Both the position numbers and the translations under genes were made by a program. Positions 27,390-38,702 of a stretch of DNA of 64,000 nucleotides are shown here, piece after piece. The notes under the pieces are model-generated. The model had not been told where the DNA came from and did no database searches. It saw only the letters and a program-made list of their open reading frames with translations. This stretch comes from Pseudomonadota bacterium (GTDB taxonomy: Bacteria > Pseudomonadota > Gammaproteobacteria > Steroidobacterales > GCA-2729495). The stretch is from assembly GCA_963205295.1 (NCBI GenBank), contig CAUJIY010000096.1, positions 62,001 through 126,000 of the forward strand, given 5' to 3'. The stretch's first letter is position 1; the number at the start of each line of letters is the position of its first letter.

Positions 27390-28564
27390 AGCAGGTGGCG
27401 CAGGTCGCGCCAGCCGAAGCCACCTGGCAACACCGGTCCGCGCACCAGCGCCATGACCTTGAAACGCTCGCCCATTTCACCCGGCAGCAGCAGCGTCTTG
27501 GCCTGCTGCACCAGGCGCATGTCGGGCAAGCCGCCGGTGCCGCTGGCCGCCACGAGTTCGGCATCGATCCCGGCGCCCATCAGGAAGTGCGCCTGCGTGG
27601 CATAGCCGGCGACCGTCAGTCCCGCGGCCTCGCCCGCCGCGGCGACCGCCGAGAAATCCACCCAGGCCGTGATGTCCTGCAGCCCCGGCAGGAGCAATGG
27701 GTCGTGATGGACGCGGTGGCGGTAGTGACAGGTCAGAGTGCCCTCGTGCCGCTCGGGGTGATAGAACTCGCGCCGCGAGCAGCCGTAGTCGCAGATCAGG
27801 AGGCAGCCGTTACCGAGCAGAGCGCCGAGCGCAGCGATCCACGCCGGCAGGCGCAGGCTCACTTCCGAGGTGTAGCCCTCGGGCAGCGGTGCGCCGCGGT
27901 CGGCCTCGATGGCGGCAACCGCGCGTGCGAGATCCGGCTGCGCTGTGCGCGCCTCCCAGGCGCAGCCGTCCGCCACACGGCACACCCCCTGCTCGAGGAC
28001 GGATCCAGCCGTACGCGTGAACCGGCTCACCGGCAGCGCGTCGGCAACCTCGTTGGCGATCACCACGCCGTCGAGGGATTCCTGCGGCAGGGTGTCCAGC
28101 CACTCGACCCGCGACAGGAACCCGGGTGCCAGGCGGGCGAGCGTCTCGCGCTGGCGCTCACGCAGTTCCGCACTGACCTCCAGCACCCGGTAACGCACCT
28201 TGTCGGCCCCGTGCCGGGCGAGGGCCGGCAGCAGCTCGGCCGCGAGGATCCCGCTGCCCGCACCGACCTCGAGCACGCTGCGCCCCGGGTCGCCGGCGAG
28301 CAACGGCGCACAGGCGCGTGCGAGACAGCGCGCAAACAGCGGCGAAATCTCCGGTGCGGTGACGAAGTCACCGGCGGGCCCGAACTTCGTGGCACCGGCG
28401 CTGTAGTAGCCGAGGCCGGGTGCGTAAAGCGCCAGATCCATGAAGCGCGCGAAGTCGATCCAGCCACCGGCCGCATCGATCGCCTCGTGGATGTGCGCCG
28501 CCACACGTTCACCGTGGACACGCGCGGCCGCATCGGGTGGCGGCAGTTCGAATCGCTGCTGCAT
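27386..28564 (-). CDS. SAM-dependent methyltransferase, MidA/NDUFAF7-like
   Basis: A 392-residue member of COG1565. The N-terminal segment IDFARFMDLALYAPGLGYYSAGATKFGPAGDFVTAPEISPLFA is the family hallmark, and the SAM-binding motif is LEVGAGSGILAAELL. NEVADALPVSRF and ICDYGCSRREFYHP correspond to further conserved blocks. The eukaryotic relative methylates a complex I subunit on arginine; the bacterial substrate is not established. Often found next to folate genes, as here (folM is divergent at 28630). Convergent with cca, sharing CTAG. Confidence 0.88.
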   Translation of the reverse strand: MQQRFELPPPDAAARVHGERVAAHIHEAIDAAGGWIDFARFMDLALYAPGLGYYSAGATKFGPAGDFVTAPEISPLFARCLARACAPLLAGDPGRSVLEVGAGSGILAAELLPALARHGADKVRYRVLEVSAELRERQRETLARLAPGFLSRVEWLDTLPQESLDGVVIANEVADALPVSRFTRTAGSVLEQGVCRVADGCAWEARTAQPDLARAVAAIEADRGAPLPEGYTSEVSLRLPAWIAALGALLGNGCLLICDYGCSRREFYHPERHEGTLTCHYRHRVHHDPLLLPGLQDITAWVDFSAVAAAGEAAGLTVAGYATQAHFLMGAGIDAELVAASGTGGLPDMRLVQQAKTLLLPGEMGERFKVMALVRGPVLPGGFGWRDLRHLL

Positions 28565-28629
28565 GGTGGTGTAATCTTACGGCCTCGGGCCAACCCACTG
28601 GCGACACGGCACGCAGCAGGCACCTCACC

Positions 28630-29385
28630 ATGACGGCGGGAACGGCGACGCTCGACGGTCGATGGGCGCTGATCACCGGTGCCGCCCGGCGCGTCGGTGC
28701 CACCATCGCGCGCACGTTGCACGCCCATGGCGCCGGCATCGCCATTCACTACCGGGCCTCGGCGCAGCCGGCGCGCGCACTCGCCGCAGAGCTCGAAGCG
28801 CTCCGGCCCGGATCGACGCAGCTCGTGCAGGCCGACCTGCTCGACGTCCAGGGCCTTCCGGCGATGGTCGGGGAGGTGGTGGCGAAGACCCGCCGCCTCG
28901 ACATCCTCGTCAACAACGCCTCGAGCTTCTACCCCACCCCGCTCGGCAGCGTTACCACCGAACAGTGGGACGACCTGATCGGCACCAACCTGCGCGCACC
29001 GCTGTTCCTGTCGCAGGCCGCGCTGCCTCACCTGCGCGCAAGCGGTGGCGTCATCGTCAACCTGATCGACATCCACGCCATCCGGCCCTTGCGCGATCAC
29101 GCCGTGTACGGCGCCGCCAAAGCCGGACTGGCCATGCTGACGCGCTCCATGGCGCGCGACCTCGCCCCCGCTGTGCGGGTCAACGGCGTCGCTCCCGGTG
29201 CCGTCCTGTGGCCGGACGACGGCATCGCCGACACGACCCGCGACAGCATCGTCCGCCAGATCCCCATGAATCGCGCCGGCACTCCGGAGGACATCGCCGG
29301 CTGCGTGCTGTACCTGGTCCGGGACGCCAGTTACGTCACCGGCCAGGTGATCGTCGTCGACGGCGGGCGCAGCGTCGGCTGGTAA
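28630..29385 (+). CDS. folM: Pteridine reductase / dihydrofolate reductase-like SDR
   Basis: A 251-residue short-chain dehydrogenase. The NADPH motif is TGAARRVGATIA, where the Arg pair distinguishes pteridine reductases from ordinary TGxxxGxG enzymes. NNASSFYPTPLG and YGAAKAGLAMLTRSMA (catalytic Tyr and Lys) follow. It probably reduces dihydromonapterin or dihydropterins. folK and folB lie directly downstream on the opposite strand, which supports a folate/pterin role. ATG 28630 fits the family N-terminus better than the track start at 28537. Confidence 0.88.
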   Translation: MTAGTATLDGRWALITGAARRVGATIARTLHAHGAGIAIHYRASAQPARALAAELEALRPGSTQLVQADLLDVQGLPAMVGEVVAKTRRLDILVNNASSFYPTPLGSVTTEQWDDLIGTNLRAPLFLSQAALPHLRASGGVIVNLIDIHAIRPLRDHAVYGAAKAGLAMLTRSMARDLAPAVRVNGVAPGAVLWPDDGIADTTRDSIVRQIPMNRAGTPEDIAGCVLYLVRDASYVTGQVIVVDGGRSVGW

Positions 29386-29390
29386 CGCCC

Positions 29391-29924
29391 TCAGGCACCA
29401 GCGAGTTCGACCCGCGTCCGCGGGTGTCGCTCCCGGTCGAAGGCCTCCCACAGCTCCTGCATGGTGCGCCCGTTGACCGGATGGCGCAGCGTCGGCGCAA
29501 GGTCGGCCAGTGGGCCGAGGACGAAAGCGTGGTCGGTGATGTCGGTGCGGGGCAGCTGCAACTCACTGCTCACCGCATCTCCGTAGAGCAGGAGGTCCAT
29601 GTCGAGAGTTCGCGACACAAAGCGCTCGGCCTCGCGTACGCGACCCGCCTCGACATGCAACCGCTCGAGAAAATCGATCACGGCCCCGGGTTGCTCCCGG
29701 GTGTCGAAGGCGACCACCAGGTTCAGGAAATCGTCGCCGGTGAACCCCTCGGCCGGGCTGCGATAGACGGGCGACAGGCGCAGTTCGCCGAACCGTTCCC
29801 GCAAGCGCCGCAGTGCTGCCCGGATATGCCGCTCCGGTTCGATGTTGCTGCCGATGCCCACGTAGGCGGTCACCCACGGCGTGGACGGCGTCGCGCAGGC
29901 AGCAGGCCGTCGCCGCCGCACCAT
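29391..29924 (-). CDS. folK: 6-hydroxymethyl-7,8-dihydropterin pyrophosphokinase
   Basis: HPPK of 177 residues, the pyrophosphoryl transfer step of folate synthesis. AYVGIGSNIEPERHI, SPVYRSPA, FLNLVVAFDT, RTLDMDLLLYGD and LPRTDITDHAFVLGPLADLAP are the conserved blocks. The ATG overlaps the folB stop as TGATG, so the gene is translationally coupled, and this supports the 17-residue basic N-terminal extension that the family usually lacks; an internal GTG before AYVG would give the usual length. Confidence 0.94.
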   Translation of the reverse strand: MVRRRRPAACATPSTPWVTAYVGIGSNIEPERHIRAALRRLRERFGELRLSPVYRSPAEGFTGDDFLNLVVAFDTREQPGAVIDFLERLHVEAGRVREAERFVSRTLDMDLLLYGDAVSSELQLPRTDITDHAFVLGPLADLAPTLRHPVNGRTMQELWEAFDRERHPRTRVELAGA

Positions 29925-30283
29925 CAGGGCTCCCGCTGCCCTCGCTCGATGCTGATGCCCACGTCGCGTGACCCGCGCACGGCGAATGGCTTGCGTACGG
30001 CCACGCGCACCCAGGGCACGCCGAACTCCTCGGTCACGATGCCAGCGATACGCTCGGCCAGGGTCTCGACCAGCTGGAACCGGGACTCCTCGACGAACTG
30101 CGTGACCCGTTTGGCCACGGCCTTGTAGTTCAGGGTCGCGTCGATGTGGTCACGCGCCGCGGCCGTGCGTACGTCCGCAGCCATCTCCAGGTCGATGCTG
30201 ACGACCTGGCGAATGCGCCTCTCCCACTCCCATATCCCGACGACGGTGCGGACGCGCAGGTCGTTGAGAAAAATCGTGTCCAT
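29924..30283 (-). CDS. folB: Dihydroneopterin aldolase
   Basis: A 119-residue FolB, which converts dihydroneopterin to 6-hydroxymethyl-dihydropterin and glycolaldehyde. FLNDLRVRTVVGIWEWERRIRQ, DHIDATLNYKAVAKRVTQFVE, the catalytic-site region LVETLAERIA and VRVAVRKPFAVRGSRDVGISIER are typical. It is the upstream partner of folK in a two-gene operon. tsaD lies 26 bp further upstream on the same strand, so all three may be co-transcribed. Confidence 0.95.
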   Translation of the reverse strand: MDTIFLNDLRVRTVVGIWEWERRIRQVVSIDLEMAADVRTAAARDHIDATLNYKAVAKRVTQFVEESRFQLVETLAERIAGIVTEEFGVPWVRVAVRKPFAVRGSRDVGISIERGQREP

Positions 30284-30309
30284 GGCTCGTTTCAGGCCTC
30301 GGGCCGGCT

Positions 30310-31338
30310 TCAGGCCGGCGCCAATTCTTCGAGGTCCCAGCGGGCGCGGGCGGTGATCGCGTAGCTGCGGGTAGCGTCGCGGGACGGGAAACGCCGGCGA
30401 CCAGCCACGGCCACCATGGCAGCATTGTCGGTGCAGAACTCGTGGCGCGGATAATAGACTTCGCGGCCCCGGGCTGTCAGTTCGTCACGCAGCCGCTGGC
30501 GCAACCGCTGATTGGCCCCGACGCCGCCGGCAACCACCAGGCGCGTGAGGGACGTCTGCTCGAGTGCCCGCAGGCACCGGGCCACGAGTATGTCGACGAC
30601 GGCTTCCTGGAACGAGCTCGCGAGGTCGGCCCGCACGGATTCCTCGAGTGGCCGCGCCGCGGCCAGCTGCCTCGCTTCGAGCACCACGGCGGTCTTCAGG
30701 CCGCTGAAACTGAAGTCGAGGCCGGCGCGGTTGAGCATCGGTCGCGGAAACCGGAACCGGTCCGGGCGGCCGGTACCGGCGAGGCGCGCGAGCTGTGGGC
30801 CGCCCGGATAGGGGAGTCCGAGCATCTTCGCGGTCTTGTCGAACGCCTCGCCAGCAGCATCGTCCAGCGTCTGGCCCAGGACCCGGTAGTCGCCGACGCC
30901 GCCGACCGCCACCAGCAGCGTATGCCCTCCCGACACCAGCAGCGCCAGGAACGGAAACCCGGGACGCGGCGTCTCCAGCAACGGCGCCAGCAGGTGGGCT
31001 TCCATGTGGTGGACCGGAATTGCCGGACGGCGCCAGGCTGCCGCCAGCCCCGTAGCGACGGTCGCCCCGACCAGCAGGGCACCGATCAGCCCCGGACCCG
31101 CGGTGTAGGCCACGCCATCGATGTCGCTGCTACGCAGCGAGGACTGTTCCAGGGCCTGCCGGACCAGCGGCAGCAACTTGCGGATGTGGTCTCGCGAGGC
31201 AAGTTCCGGCACCACCCCGCCGAAGGGGGCGTGGATAGCGATCTGGCTGTGGACCAGGTGGGCCAGCAGCCCGCGGTCGTCGTCGAGCAGGGCCACAGAA
31301 GTCTCGTCGCAGCTGGTCTCGACGCCGAGGATGATCAT
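30310..31338 (-). CDS. tsaD: tRNA threonylcarbamoyladenosine synthase subunit TsaD
   Basis: A 342-residue ASKHA-fold protein that transfers threonylcarbamoyl to A37 of ANN-decoding tRNAs together with TsaB and Tsa[16 protein letters not shown] opens the chain. The iron/zinc ligands H111 and H115 sit in [10 protein letters not shown], at exactly the E. coli positions, and CTDNAAMVA supplies the C-terminal Asp. I start at ATG 31338, not the track 31545, which would overlap the divergent rpsU promoter. The divergent tsaD/rpsU arrangement is conserved across gammaproteobacteria. Confidence 0.97.
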   Translation of the reverse strand: MIILGVETSCDETSVALLDDDRGLLAHLVHSQIAIHAPFGGVVPELASRDHIRKLLPLVRQALEQSSLRSSDIDGVAYTAGPGLIGALLVGATVATGLAAAWRRPAIPVHHMEAHLLAPLLETPRPGFPFLALLVSGGHTLLVAVGGVGDYRVLGQTLDDAAGEAFDKTAKMLGLPYPGGPQLARLAGTGRPDRFRFPRPMLNRAGLDFSFSGLKTAVVLEARQLAAARPLEESVRADLASSFQEAVVDILVARCLRALEQTSLTRLVVAGGVGANQRLRQRLRDELTARGREVYYPRHEFCTDNAAMVAVAGRRRFPSRDATRSYAITARARWDLEELAPA

Positions 31339-31362
31339 GGTCGACCCGGGAGTCCCGGCTCC

Positions 31363-31391
31363 TTTGCAAACGGCGCAGGAATGGCTATATT
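31363..31391 (+). promoter_or_regulatory. Predicted rpsU promoter
   Basis: TTTGCA (31363-31368), a 17-bp spacer and TATATT (31386-31391), followed by GTGCGG. Each hexamer is a good sigma-70 match. The start point would be near 31398, giving a leader of about 59 nt that contains the hairpin listed next. Confidence 0.6.
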
Positions 31392-31402
31392 GTGCGGTCT
31401 CG

Positions 31403-31425
31403 ACCGGCCGCGTGCCGGTTTTTTT
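31403..31425 (+). terminator. Intrinsic-terminator-like hairpin in the rpsU leader
   Basis: ACCGGC-CGCGT-GCCGGT followed by seven T residues is a textbook Rho-independent terminator. It lies between the predicted rpsU promoter and the rpsU start. No plus-strand gene lies upstream for it to serve, so it is a candidate attenuator of the rpsU-yqeY-dnaG-rpoD operon. It does not work in the minus direction because the T-run is on one side only. Confidence 0.65.
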
Positions 31426-31456
31426 CGCCTGAACATCACGGCCGAGGACGACGAAC

Positions 31457-31672
31457 TTGCCGAGCGTACGCGTCAGAGAAAACGAGCACTTCGATGCTGC
31501 CCTGCGCCGCTTCAAGCGCGCCTGCGAGAAGGCTGGCATTCTCACCGAGCTGCGCCGTCGCGAGTTCTACGAGAAGCCCACCCAGGAACGCAAGCGCAAG
31601 CGTGCCGCCGCCATCAAGCGCCAGCTCAAGCGCTCCTCCCGCGAGAGCAATCGGCGCCGGCGCCTGTACTGA
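31457..31672 (+). CDS. rpsU: 30S ribosomal protein S21
   Basis: S21, 71 residues, needed for efficient initiation on natural mRNAs. [47 protein letters not shown] is an unmistakable S21, ending in a very basic tail. The start codon is TTG at 31457, with GAGGA 8 nt upstream, which is unusual for a highly expressed ribosomal gene. First gene of the macromolecular synthesis operon rpsU-yqeY-dnaG-rpoD. Confidence 0.97.
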   Translation: MPSVRVRENEHFDAALRRFKRACEKAGILTELRRREFYEKPTQERKRKRAAAIKRQLKRSSRESNRRRRLY

Positions 31673-31697
31673 TGCGGGCGCCAGTCCTGCACGTGCA

Positions 31698-32150
31698 ATG
31701 AGCAGCACGCTCAAGAGCAGGATCCAGGACGACATGAAGGCCGCCATGCGTGGCGGCGAAAAACTGCGCCTCGGTACGATCCGCATGCTGCTCGCCGGCA
31801 TCAAGCAGCGTGAGGTCGACGAGCGGCGCGAGCTGTCCGACGCCGACGTGCTGCAACTCATCGAGAAGTCCATCAAGCAGCGGCGTGAAGCAGCCGCGCA
31901 ATTTGCCAGCGGTGGGCGCGCCGACCTCGAGGGCAAGGAACTCGAAGAAGCCCGTGTGCTGGAGGCGTACCTGCCGGCACAGCTCGGCGAGGCCGAGATC
32001 AGCGCCCTGCTCGAGGAAACGCTGCGCGCCACTGGCGCCGCCAGCGCGAAGGACATGGGCAAGGTCATGAACGCGCTGCGCCCACAAGTGCAGGGCCGGG
32101 CCGACATGGCCCGGGTCAGCGCGCTGGTGAAGGCCCGCCTCGCCGGCTGA
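31698..32150 (+). CDS. yqeY: GatB/YqeY domain protein
   Basis: A 150-residue YqeY-type protein, homologous to the C-terminal tRNA-binding tail of GatB. LKSRIQDDMKAAMRGGEKLRLGTIRMLLAGIKQREVDER and EARVLEAYLPAQLGEAEI are the conserved helices. Function is not established; a link to amidotransferase or tRNA binding is inferred only from homology. It commonly sits between rpsU and dnaG. ATG 31698 has no clear Shine-Dalgarno, and the gap to rpsU is 25 bp, so it is likely co-transcribed. Confidence 0.92.
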   Translation: MSSTLKSRIQDDMKAAMRGGEKLRLGTIRMLLAGIKQREVDERRELSDADVLQLIEKSIKQRREAAAQFASGGRADLEGKELEEARVLEAYLPAQLGEAEISALLEETLRATGAASAKDMGKVMNALRPQVQGRADMARVSALVKARLAG

Positions 32151-32238
32151 GCGCGACCCCCGGCGCATGGACGGCGGATCGCGCCGGCCGTTATCCTCGC
32201 CGCTGCACCCCGCGGCGCACAGGGCTCCGACAACCGTC

Positions 32239-33987
32239 ATGACCGGGCGCATCCCCCAGCATTTCATCGACGAACTGCTGCAGCGGGCCGACATCGTCGA
32301 GATCGTCGGCTCACGCGTGCCGCTCAGGAAGGCAGGCCGCGAGTACAAGGCCTGCTGCCCGTTTCACGGTGAGAAGACGCCGTCGTTCACCGTGAGCCCC
32401 ACCAAGGGGTTCTATCACTGCTTTGGTTGCGGCGCGCATGGCACCGCCCTTGGCTTTCTCATGGAGTACGATCGGGTCGAGTTCGTCGCCGCCGTGGAGG
32501 AACTCGCCGCCCGGCTCGGCCTGGAAGTGCCACGGGAAGGTGGTGGTCAGCCACAATCCCCGCTCGCGCCACTCTACGATGTGCTGGCCAGTGCCACGAA
32601 CTTCTTCGAGCAGGCCCTGCGTGCACACCCGGCGGCGATCGAATACCTGCGCGGGCGTGGTCTGGACGGTGAAACCGCGCGCGTGTTTCGCATCGGCTAC
32701 GCGCCGCCCGCCTGGGATGCGCTGCTCGGCGAGTTCCCGGAGGCGCAGGACGAGCGTGCGCGGCTTGCGACCGCCGGCCTGATCGTCGCGCGTGATGGAG
32801 GCGGTTACTACGACCGCTTCCGCGACCGGATCATGTTCCCCATCCGTGACAGCCGTGGCCGCGTGATCGGCTTCGGCGGCCGGGTCCTCGGTGCCGGCGA
32901 ACCCAAGTACCTCAACTCGCCGGAAACACCGGTCTTCCACAAGGGGCAGGAACTTTACGGGCTGTACGAGGCGCGCCAGGCGGAGCGTCGGCTGACGCGG
33001 CTGCTCGTGGTCGAGGGGTATATGGATGTGGTGTCACTGGCGCAGCACGGCATCCGCGATGCCGTCGCCACACTCGGCACCGCCACGACTCCCGACCAGG
33101 TCCGGCGCCTGTTCCGCGTCGTGCCGGAAATCGTCTTCTGTTTCGACGGTGATCGCGCTGGCCGCAGCGCGGCCTGGCGCGCCCTGCAGGCCTGCCTGCC
33201 GGAGGTGCGCGAAGGGCGTCAGGTCCGCTTCCTGTTCCTGCCTGACGGCGAAGATCCCGATTCGCTGGTGCGCAGGGAAGGTGCCGCGGCCTTTGCGGAA
33301 CGTGCTGCCGGCAGCCTGCCACTCTCGGACTACCTGCTCGATGAACTGCGCCGGCAGGCCGGTCCGGACTCGCTCGACGCCCGCGCCCGCCTCGCGGAGC
33401 TGGCACGTCCGCTCCTCGCACTCCTGCCGCCCGGTGTGTATCGCGAACTGCTCACCGACCGGCTGGCCGAGGCGGTCGGACTGCGCCGCGAGCGACTGAC
33501 TGCGGCCCTGGGTGGTGAGCCGGTCAATGCGCCGCCGCCGATACCGGAACGCAGGCCACGATCGGCCGGCCAGCGCCCGTCGTTGGTGCGGCAGGCCATC
33601 ACGCTGCTCGTGCACCGGCCGGATCTCGGCCGTGATGTGCCGGTACCGTCCGGGCTCGGCAACGTCCGCTCGAAGGGCACGGCATTGCTCGTCGAGCTGC
33701 TGCAGCTCACGCGCGATGTACCAGGGCTGACCCCGGGCGCACTGGTAGAGCGATTCCGCGACCGGCCCGAAGGACCGCACCTTGCCGAGATCCTGACCGG
33801 GCAGCTGCTGGTCAGCGAGGCGGCCGCGGCCCGGGAACTGGCCGACAGCCTGCAACGCATCGTCGCTCAGGGACGCGACGAGCGCCTGGCGGAACTCGTC
33901 GCCAAAGCCGCGACCGACGGCCTGACCACCGCAGAGAAAGAGGAATTCCGGCAACTGCAGCGCGCCGGCATCGCGGACAGCGGGTAA
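32239..33987 (+). CDS. dnaG: DNA primase
   Basis: A 582-residue primase that lays RNA primers at the replication fork with DnaB. The CHC2 zinc-binding domain is C40-PF-H43 with C61 and C64. The TOPRIM catalytic region includes LLVVEGYMDVVSL and the DxD-containing EIVFCFDGDRAGRSAAWRAL. The C-terminal helicase-binding part (about 430-582) is more variable. ATG 32239 matches the family N-terminus RIPQHFIDELLQRADIVEIV; the track start would add a 24-residue non-conserved extension. About 220 bp precede rpoD. Confidence 0.97.
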   Translation: MTGRIPQHFIDELLQRADIVEIVGSRVPLRKAGREYKACCPFHGEKTPSFTVSPTKGFYHCFGCGAHGTALGFLMEYDRVEFVAAVEELAARLGLEVPREGGGQPQSPLAPLYDVLASATNFFEQALRAHPAAIEYLRGRGLDGETARVFRIGYAPPAWDALLGEFPEAQDERARLATAGLIVARDGGGYYDRFRDRIMFPIRDSRGRVIGFGGRVLGAGEPKYLNSPETPVFHKGQELYGLYEARQAERRLTRLLVVEGYMDVVSLAQHGIRDAVATLGTATTPDQVRRLFRVVPEIVFCFDGDRAGRSAAWRALQACLPEVREGRQVRFLFLPDGEDPDSLVRREGAAAFAERAAGSLPLSDYLLDELRRQAGPDSLDARARLAELARPLLALLPPGVYRELLTDRLAEAVGLRRERLTAALGGEPVNAPPPIPERRPRSAGQRPSLVRQAITLLVHRPDLGRDVPVPSGLGNVRSKGTALLVELLQLTRDVPGLTPGALVERFRDRPEGPHLAEILTGQLLVSEAAAARELADSLQRIVAQGRDERLAELVAKAATDGLTTAEKEEFRQLQRAGIADSG

Positions 33988-34167
33988 AGATCCCGCCACG
34001 CCGGCCGATATACCTCGCGCCCCGGCAGCGGGCCGGCTGCCACCCGGGCACGACGTGGTATTTCTAGTATTTTCATGAGGTTGCCAGCCAGCCGAGGGGC
34101 TGCGGCACCAGACCGGCCACCGGTAGCCGCCCGGCCAGCGGCTGTGGATGGGCGGGCAGCGGCCCCA

Positions 34168-34173
34168 TATAAT
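34168..34173 (+). promoter_or_regulatory. Predicted rpoD-proximal -10 element
   Basis: A perfect TATAAT followed by GCGCGG, 33 bp before the rpoD GTG. The -35 region is weak (TGGATG at 17 bp). It would let rpoD be expressed apart from the upstream operon genes, and the GC-rich discriminator is of the kind linked to stringent control. Confidence 0.5.
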
Positions 34174-34205
34174 GCGCGGTTTACGCGTTCGTGCCGAGGT
34201 ACGCA

Positions 34206-36053
<1,848 letters not shown>

Positions 36054-36054
36054 G

Positions 36055-36082
36055 AACCCGGCCAGGCAGACCGGCGGGTTTT
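36055..36082 (+). terminator. Rho-independent terminator of rpoD
   Basis: AACCCG-g-CC pairs with GG-CGGGTT around a 9-nt loop and is followed by TTTT. It begins 2 nt after the rpoD stop, between rpoD and the convergent glutamate-synthase-like gene. Confidence 0.75.
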
Positions 36083-36107
36083 CGCGGCTGGGTACCGGCA
36101 ACCTCGC

Positions 36108-37595
36108 CTAGGCGCTGCCGACCGGGTCCGGGTAGATGTCGCTCAGCAGCGCGGTGTGCCCACCGGTCTGCACGATGCGGCAGTGCTGTCGGCGCAGCAG
36201 GCGTGGTTCGGCGACGCCGCAGGAGTGCGCGATCACCGCAACCTCCTTTTCCATGCCTTCCTGGTAACGCGCCACGCGCTCGGCCTTGTCGGCCACCACC
36301 AGGCCGCGTTGCAGGTTGCGGTCGTGCGTCGTGATTCCGGTGGGGCAGGTGTTCTTGTTGCATTTCATCGCCTGGATGCAGCCCAGTGCGAACATGAAGC
36401 CACGGGCCGAGTTGATGAAGTCCGCGCCCACGCACAGTGCCCAGGCCACCCCGGCGGGGTTGATCATCTTGCCGCTGGCGATCACCTTGATCCTCTCGCG
36501 CAGGCCGTGCTCGCGCAGCAGGTCGACGACGTGGGGCAGGCTCTCGCGCACCGGCAGCCCGACATTGTCGAGCAAGGTCATGGGAGCGGCGCCGGTGCCG
36601 CCGTCGCCGGAATCGATGGTGATGAAATCCGGGGCGCTCTCGATGCCGCGTCGGTGGACCTCCTCACAGACCTCGGCGAGCCAGTCGTAGGACCCGAACA
36701 CGGTCTTGAAGCCGGTTGGCCGGCCGCTGATGTCACGTACCCGGGCGATGAAATCGAGCAGCGAGCCGGCATCGTGAATTTCCAGGTGGCGGTTCGGACT
36801 GATCGAGTCGCGGCCCTGCACAATGCCGCGGATGCGGGCCACCTCGTCGGTCACCTTGGCTGCAGGCAGGATGCCGCCCTTGCCGGGCTTAGCGCCCTGG
36901 CTGAGCTTGACTTCGATCATCCGCACCTGCTCGTAGTTGGCCAGTTCCCGCAGGCGCAGTTCACTCAGCCGGCCATCGTGATCACGTACGCCATACTTGG
37001 CCGTACCCATCTGGAACACGATGTCGGCACCACCGGCCAGGTGGTAGGGTGCAAGCCCGCCCTCGCCCGTATTCAACCAGCAGCCGGCCGTCCTGGCACC
37101 CTGCGCGAGCGCCAGCACCGCCGGCTTCGAGATCGCTCCGTAGCTCATGGCCGAGACGTGGAAGAAGCGGCTCGTCGTGTACGGCAGCCGGCAATACGGA
37201 CCGAGCGTCACCGCCGAAGTGGGCCGGGTTTCCTCGTCCAGGATCGGATAGGGACAATTGACAAAAATCGCCGTGCCCGCCGGCCGCAGGTCACGGGTCG
37301 AGCCGAAAGGCACGGTGTTTTCCTCGCCTTTCGCCGCGCGATACACCCAGGCGCGCTCGGCCCGGTTGAACGGCATCTCCTCGCGGTCCATCGCGAAGAA
37401 GTACTGGCGGAAAAACTCGCCGATCTGTTCGAACAGGTAGCGGAAGCGCCCTATGACCGGGTAGTTGCGGCGGATCGCGTGCTTCGTCTGCGTCTTGTCG
37501 ATGACGTAGATGACGGCAGCCGCAATGGCTCCGAGACCCACGATGGTGACGAAGGCGTAGGCGAACAGGGCGAGGATCTGACTCACGAGACTCAT
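36108..37595 (-). CDS. Membrane-anchored FMN-binding glutamate-synthase-like protein
   Basis: A 495-residue protein. The N-terminus has one membrane helix ([26 protein letters not shown]). The rest matches the FMN-binding central domain of the large glutamate synthase subunit: [58 protein letters not shown] and a cysteine cluster [16 protein letters not shown], which could bind an Fe-S cluster. The glutaminase and C-terminal GXGXG domains are absent, so it is not a complete glutamate synthase. Physiological reaction unknown. Same strand as the three genes to its right. Confidence 0.87.
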   Translation of the reverse strand: MSLVSQILALFAYAFVTIVGLGAIAAAVIYVIDKTQTKHAIRRNYPVIGRFRYLFEQIGEFFRQYFFAMDREEMPFNRAERAWVYRAAKGEENTVPFGSTRDLRPAGTAIFVNCPYPILDEETRPTSAVTLGPYCRLPYTTSRFFHVSAMSYGAISKPAVLALAQGARTAGCWLNTGEGGLAPYHLAGGADIVFQMGTAKYGVRDHDGRLSELRLRELANYEQVRMIEVKLSQGAKPGKGGILPAAKVTDEVARIRGIVQGRDSISPNRHLEIHDAGSLLDFIARVRDISGRPTGFKTVFGSYDWLAEVCEEVHRRGIESAPDFITIDSGDGGTGAAPMTLLDNVGLPVRESLPHVVDLLREHGLRERIKVIASGKMINPAGVAWALCVGADFINSARGFMFALGCIQAMKCNKNTCPTGITTHDRNLQRGLVVADKAERVARYQEGMEKEVAVIAHSCGVAEPRLLRRQHCRIVQTGGHTALLSDIYPDPVGSA

Positions 37596-37658
37596 CGGGC
37601 ATTCTCCCGGATCGGGACGGCGACGCTCGCGCGACCGGCACCGGGGCCGGCGCCAGCA

Positions 37659-38702
37659 CTATTTACCATGCTCACCCCCGGATTTCCTGCCGGCCTGCGC
37701 GCGGACCAGGTGCACTTCGAGCGGATAGTGGTCGGACCCGACTGCAGGCCCACGCTGCACGCGGGTGGCCGCAAGCGATTCATCGACGATCGCGTGGTCT
37801 ATCGGTATCTGCAGCGGCAGCAGCCAGCCTGGCCAGGTGCCGTGCAGGCCCTGTGACCGGCGGGCGTCGTGCATGCCGGTGCGCGCCAGGAAGTCGCGCA
37901 GATAAGGTGAAAAGGGGGTGATGTTGAGGTCACCCACCAGAAGGCGCGGCAAGGCCGGGTCCGACGCTGCGAGGATCTGGGCGAGCTGTTCGAGCTGGCG
38001 GTTACGCGCCTGCGCGAAGCGCGGTCGTGTCGGTGAGGCGAGGTGTACGGCGACCAGCCGGACCGGACCGGCGAGCCAGTCCACGGTGGCAATGACGTTG
38101 AAGCTGCCGCGCACACCGAGGTCGGTGCCGAACGCCTCGCGCAACGGATAACGTGAGTACACCCCCAGCCCCCAGGGGCTGCGCCGACTGGCGGCAAGCG
38201 CATGTGGATAGCCCGCGAGCACCGGTTGCAGCGCGCGTGACCAGTCGGGCGTCAGCTCCGCAAGGACGAGCAGGTCCGGTGTGACGGCCTGCAGGTAGCT
38301 GGCGACCCGTTCGTACTCGGTATTGCGATAGTGCAAATTGAGCGACACCACCGATGGCGCGCCGCTCGCGAGTGGCGTCCGGGTGGCAAACCACGGTGCC
38401 AGATAGGGCCAGGCGATCCACAGGTTCACCACCGCTATACCCAAAGCGGCAGTCGCTGCCAGGCGCCGCCCGGCCGCCAGTGCCAGCAATCCGGCCAGCA
38501 GACCGAGGAACCCGTACTGCGGCCGGAAGTGCGTGGCCAGTTCCGTCAGCCAGCCTATGCGGGCGGCAGCGGCGAGAACCGTCGCGATACAGAGTCCGCC
38601 CACCATCGTGACGAGCACGCCATCGAGCAGCCGCCAGACTCCGCGCCGTGAGACAGGACCGGCCATTGGCGCTTCTGTCACCGCGGCCGCCCGTCTACCC
38701 AC
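37659..38702 (-). CDS. Membrane-anchored endonuclease/exonuclease/phosphatase family protein
   Basis: A 347-residue protein with two or three N-terminal membrane helices (about 25-100) followed by an EEP-fold domain: VVSLNLHYRN, LAELTPDW, GDLNITPFS, and the catalytic HA and SDHYP blocks (PIDHAIVDES, GSDHYPLEVHL). The fold hydrolyses phosphodiesters in nucleic acids, phospholipids or nucleotides; the substrate is not clear and the domain should face the periplasm. GTG 38702 overlaps the kinase stop by 8 nt; an ATG at 38666 is an alternative start. Confidence 0.82.
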   Translation of the reverse strand: MGRRAAAVTEAPMAGPVSRRGVWRLLDGVLVTMVGGLCIATVLAAAARIGWLTELATHFRPQYGFLGLLAGLLALAAGRRLAATAALGIAVVNLWIAWPYLAPWFATRTPLASGAPSVVSLNLHYRNTEYERVASYLQAVTPDLLVLAELTPDWSRALQPVLAGYPHALAASRRSPWGLGVYSRYPLREAFGTDLGVRGSFNVIATVDWLAGPVRLVAVHLASPTRPRFAQARNRQLEQLAQILAASDPALPRLLVGDLNITPFSPYLRDFLARTGMHDARRSQGLHGTWPGWLLPLQIPIDHAIVDESLAATRVQRGPAVGSDHYPLEVHLVRAQAGRKSGGEHGK

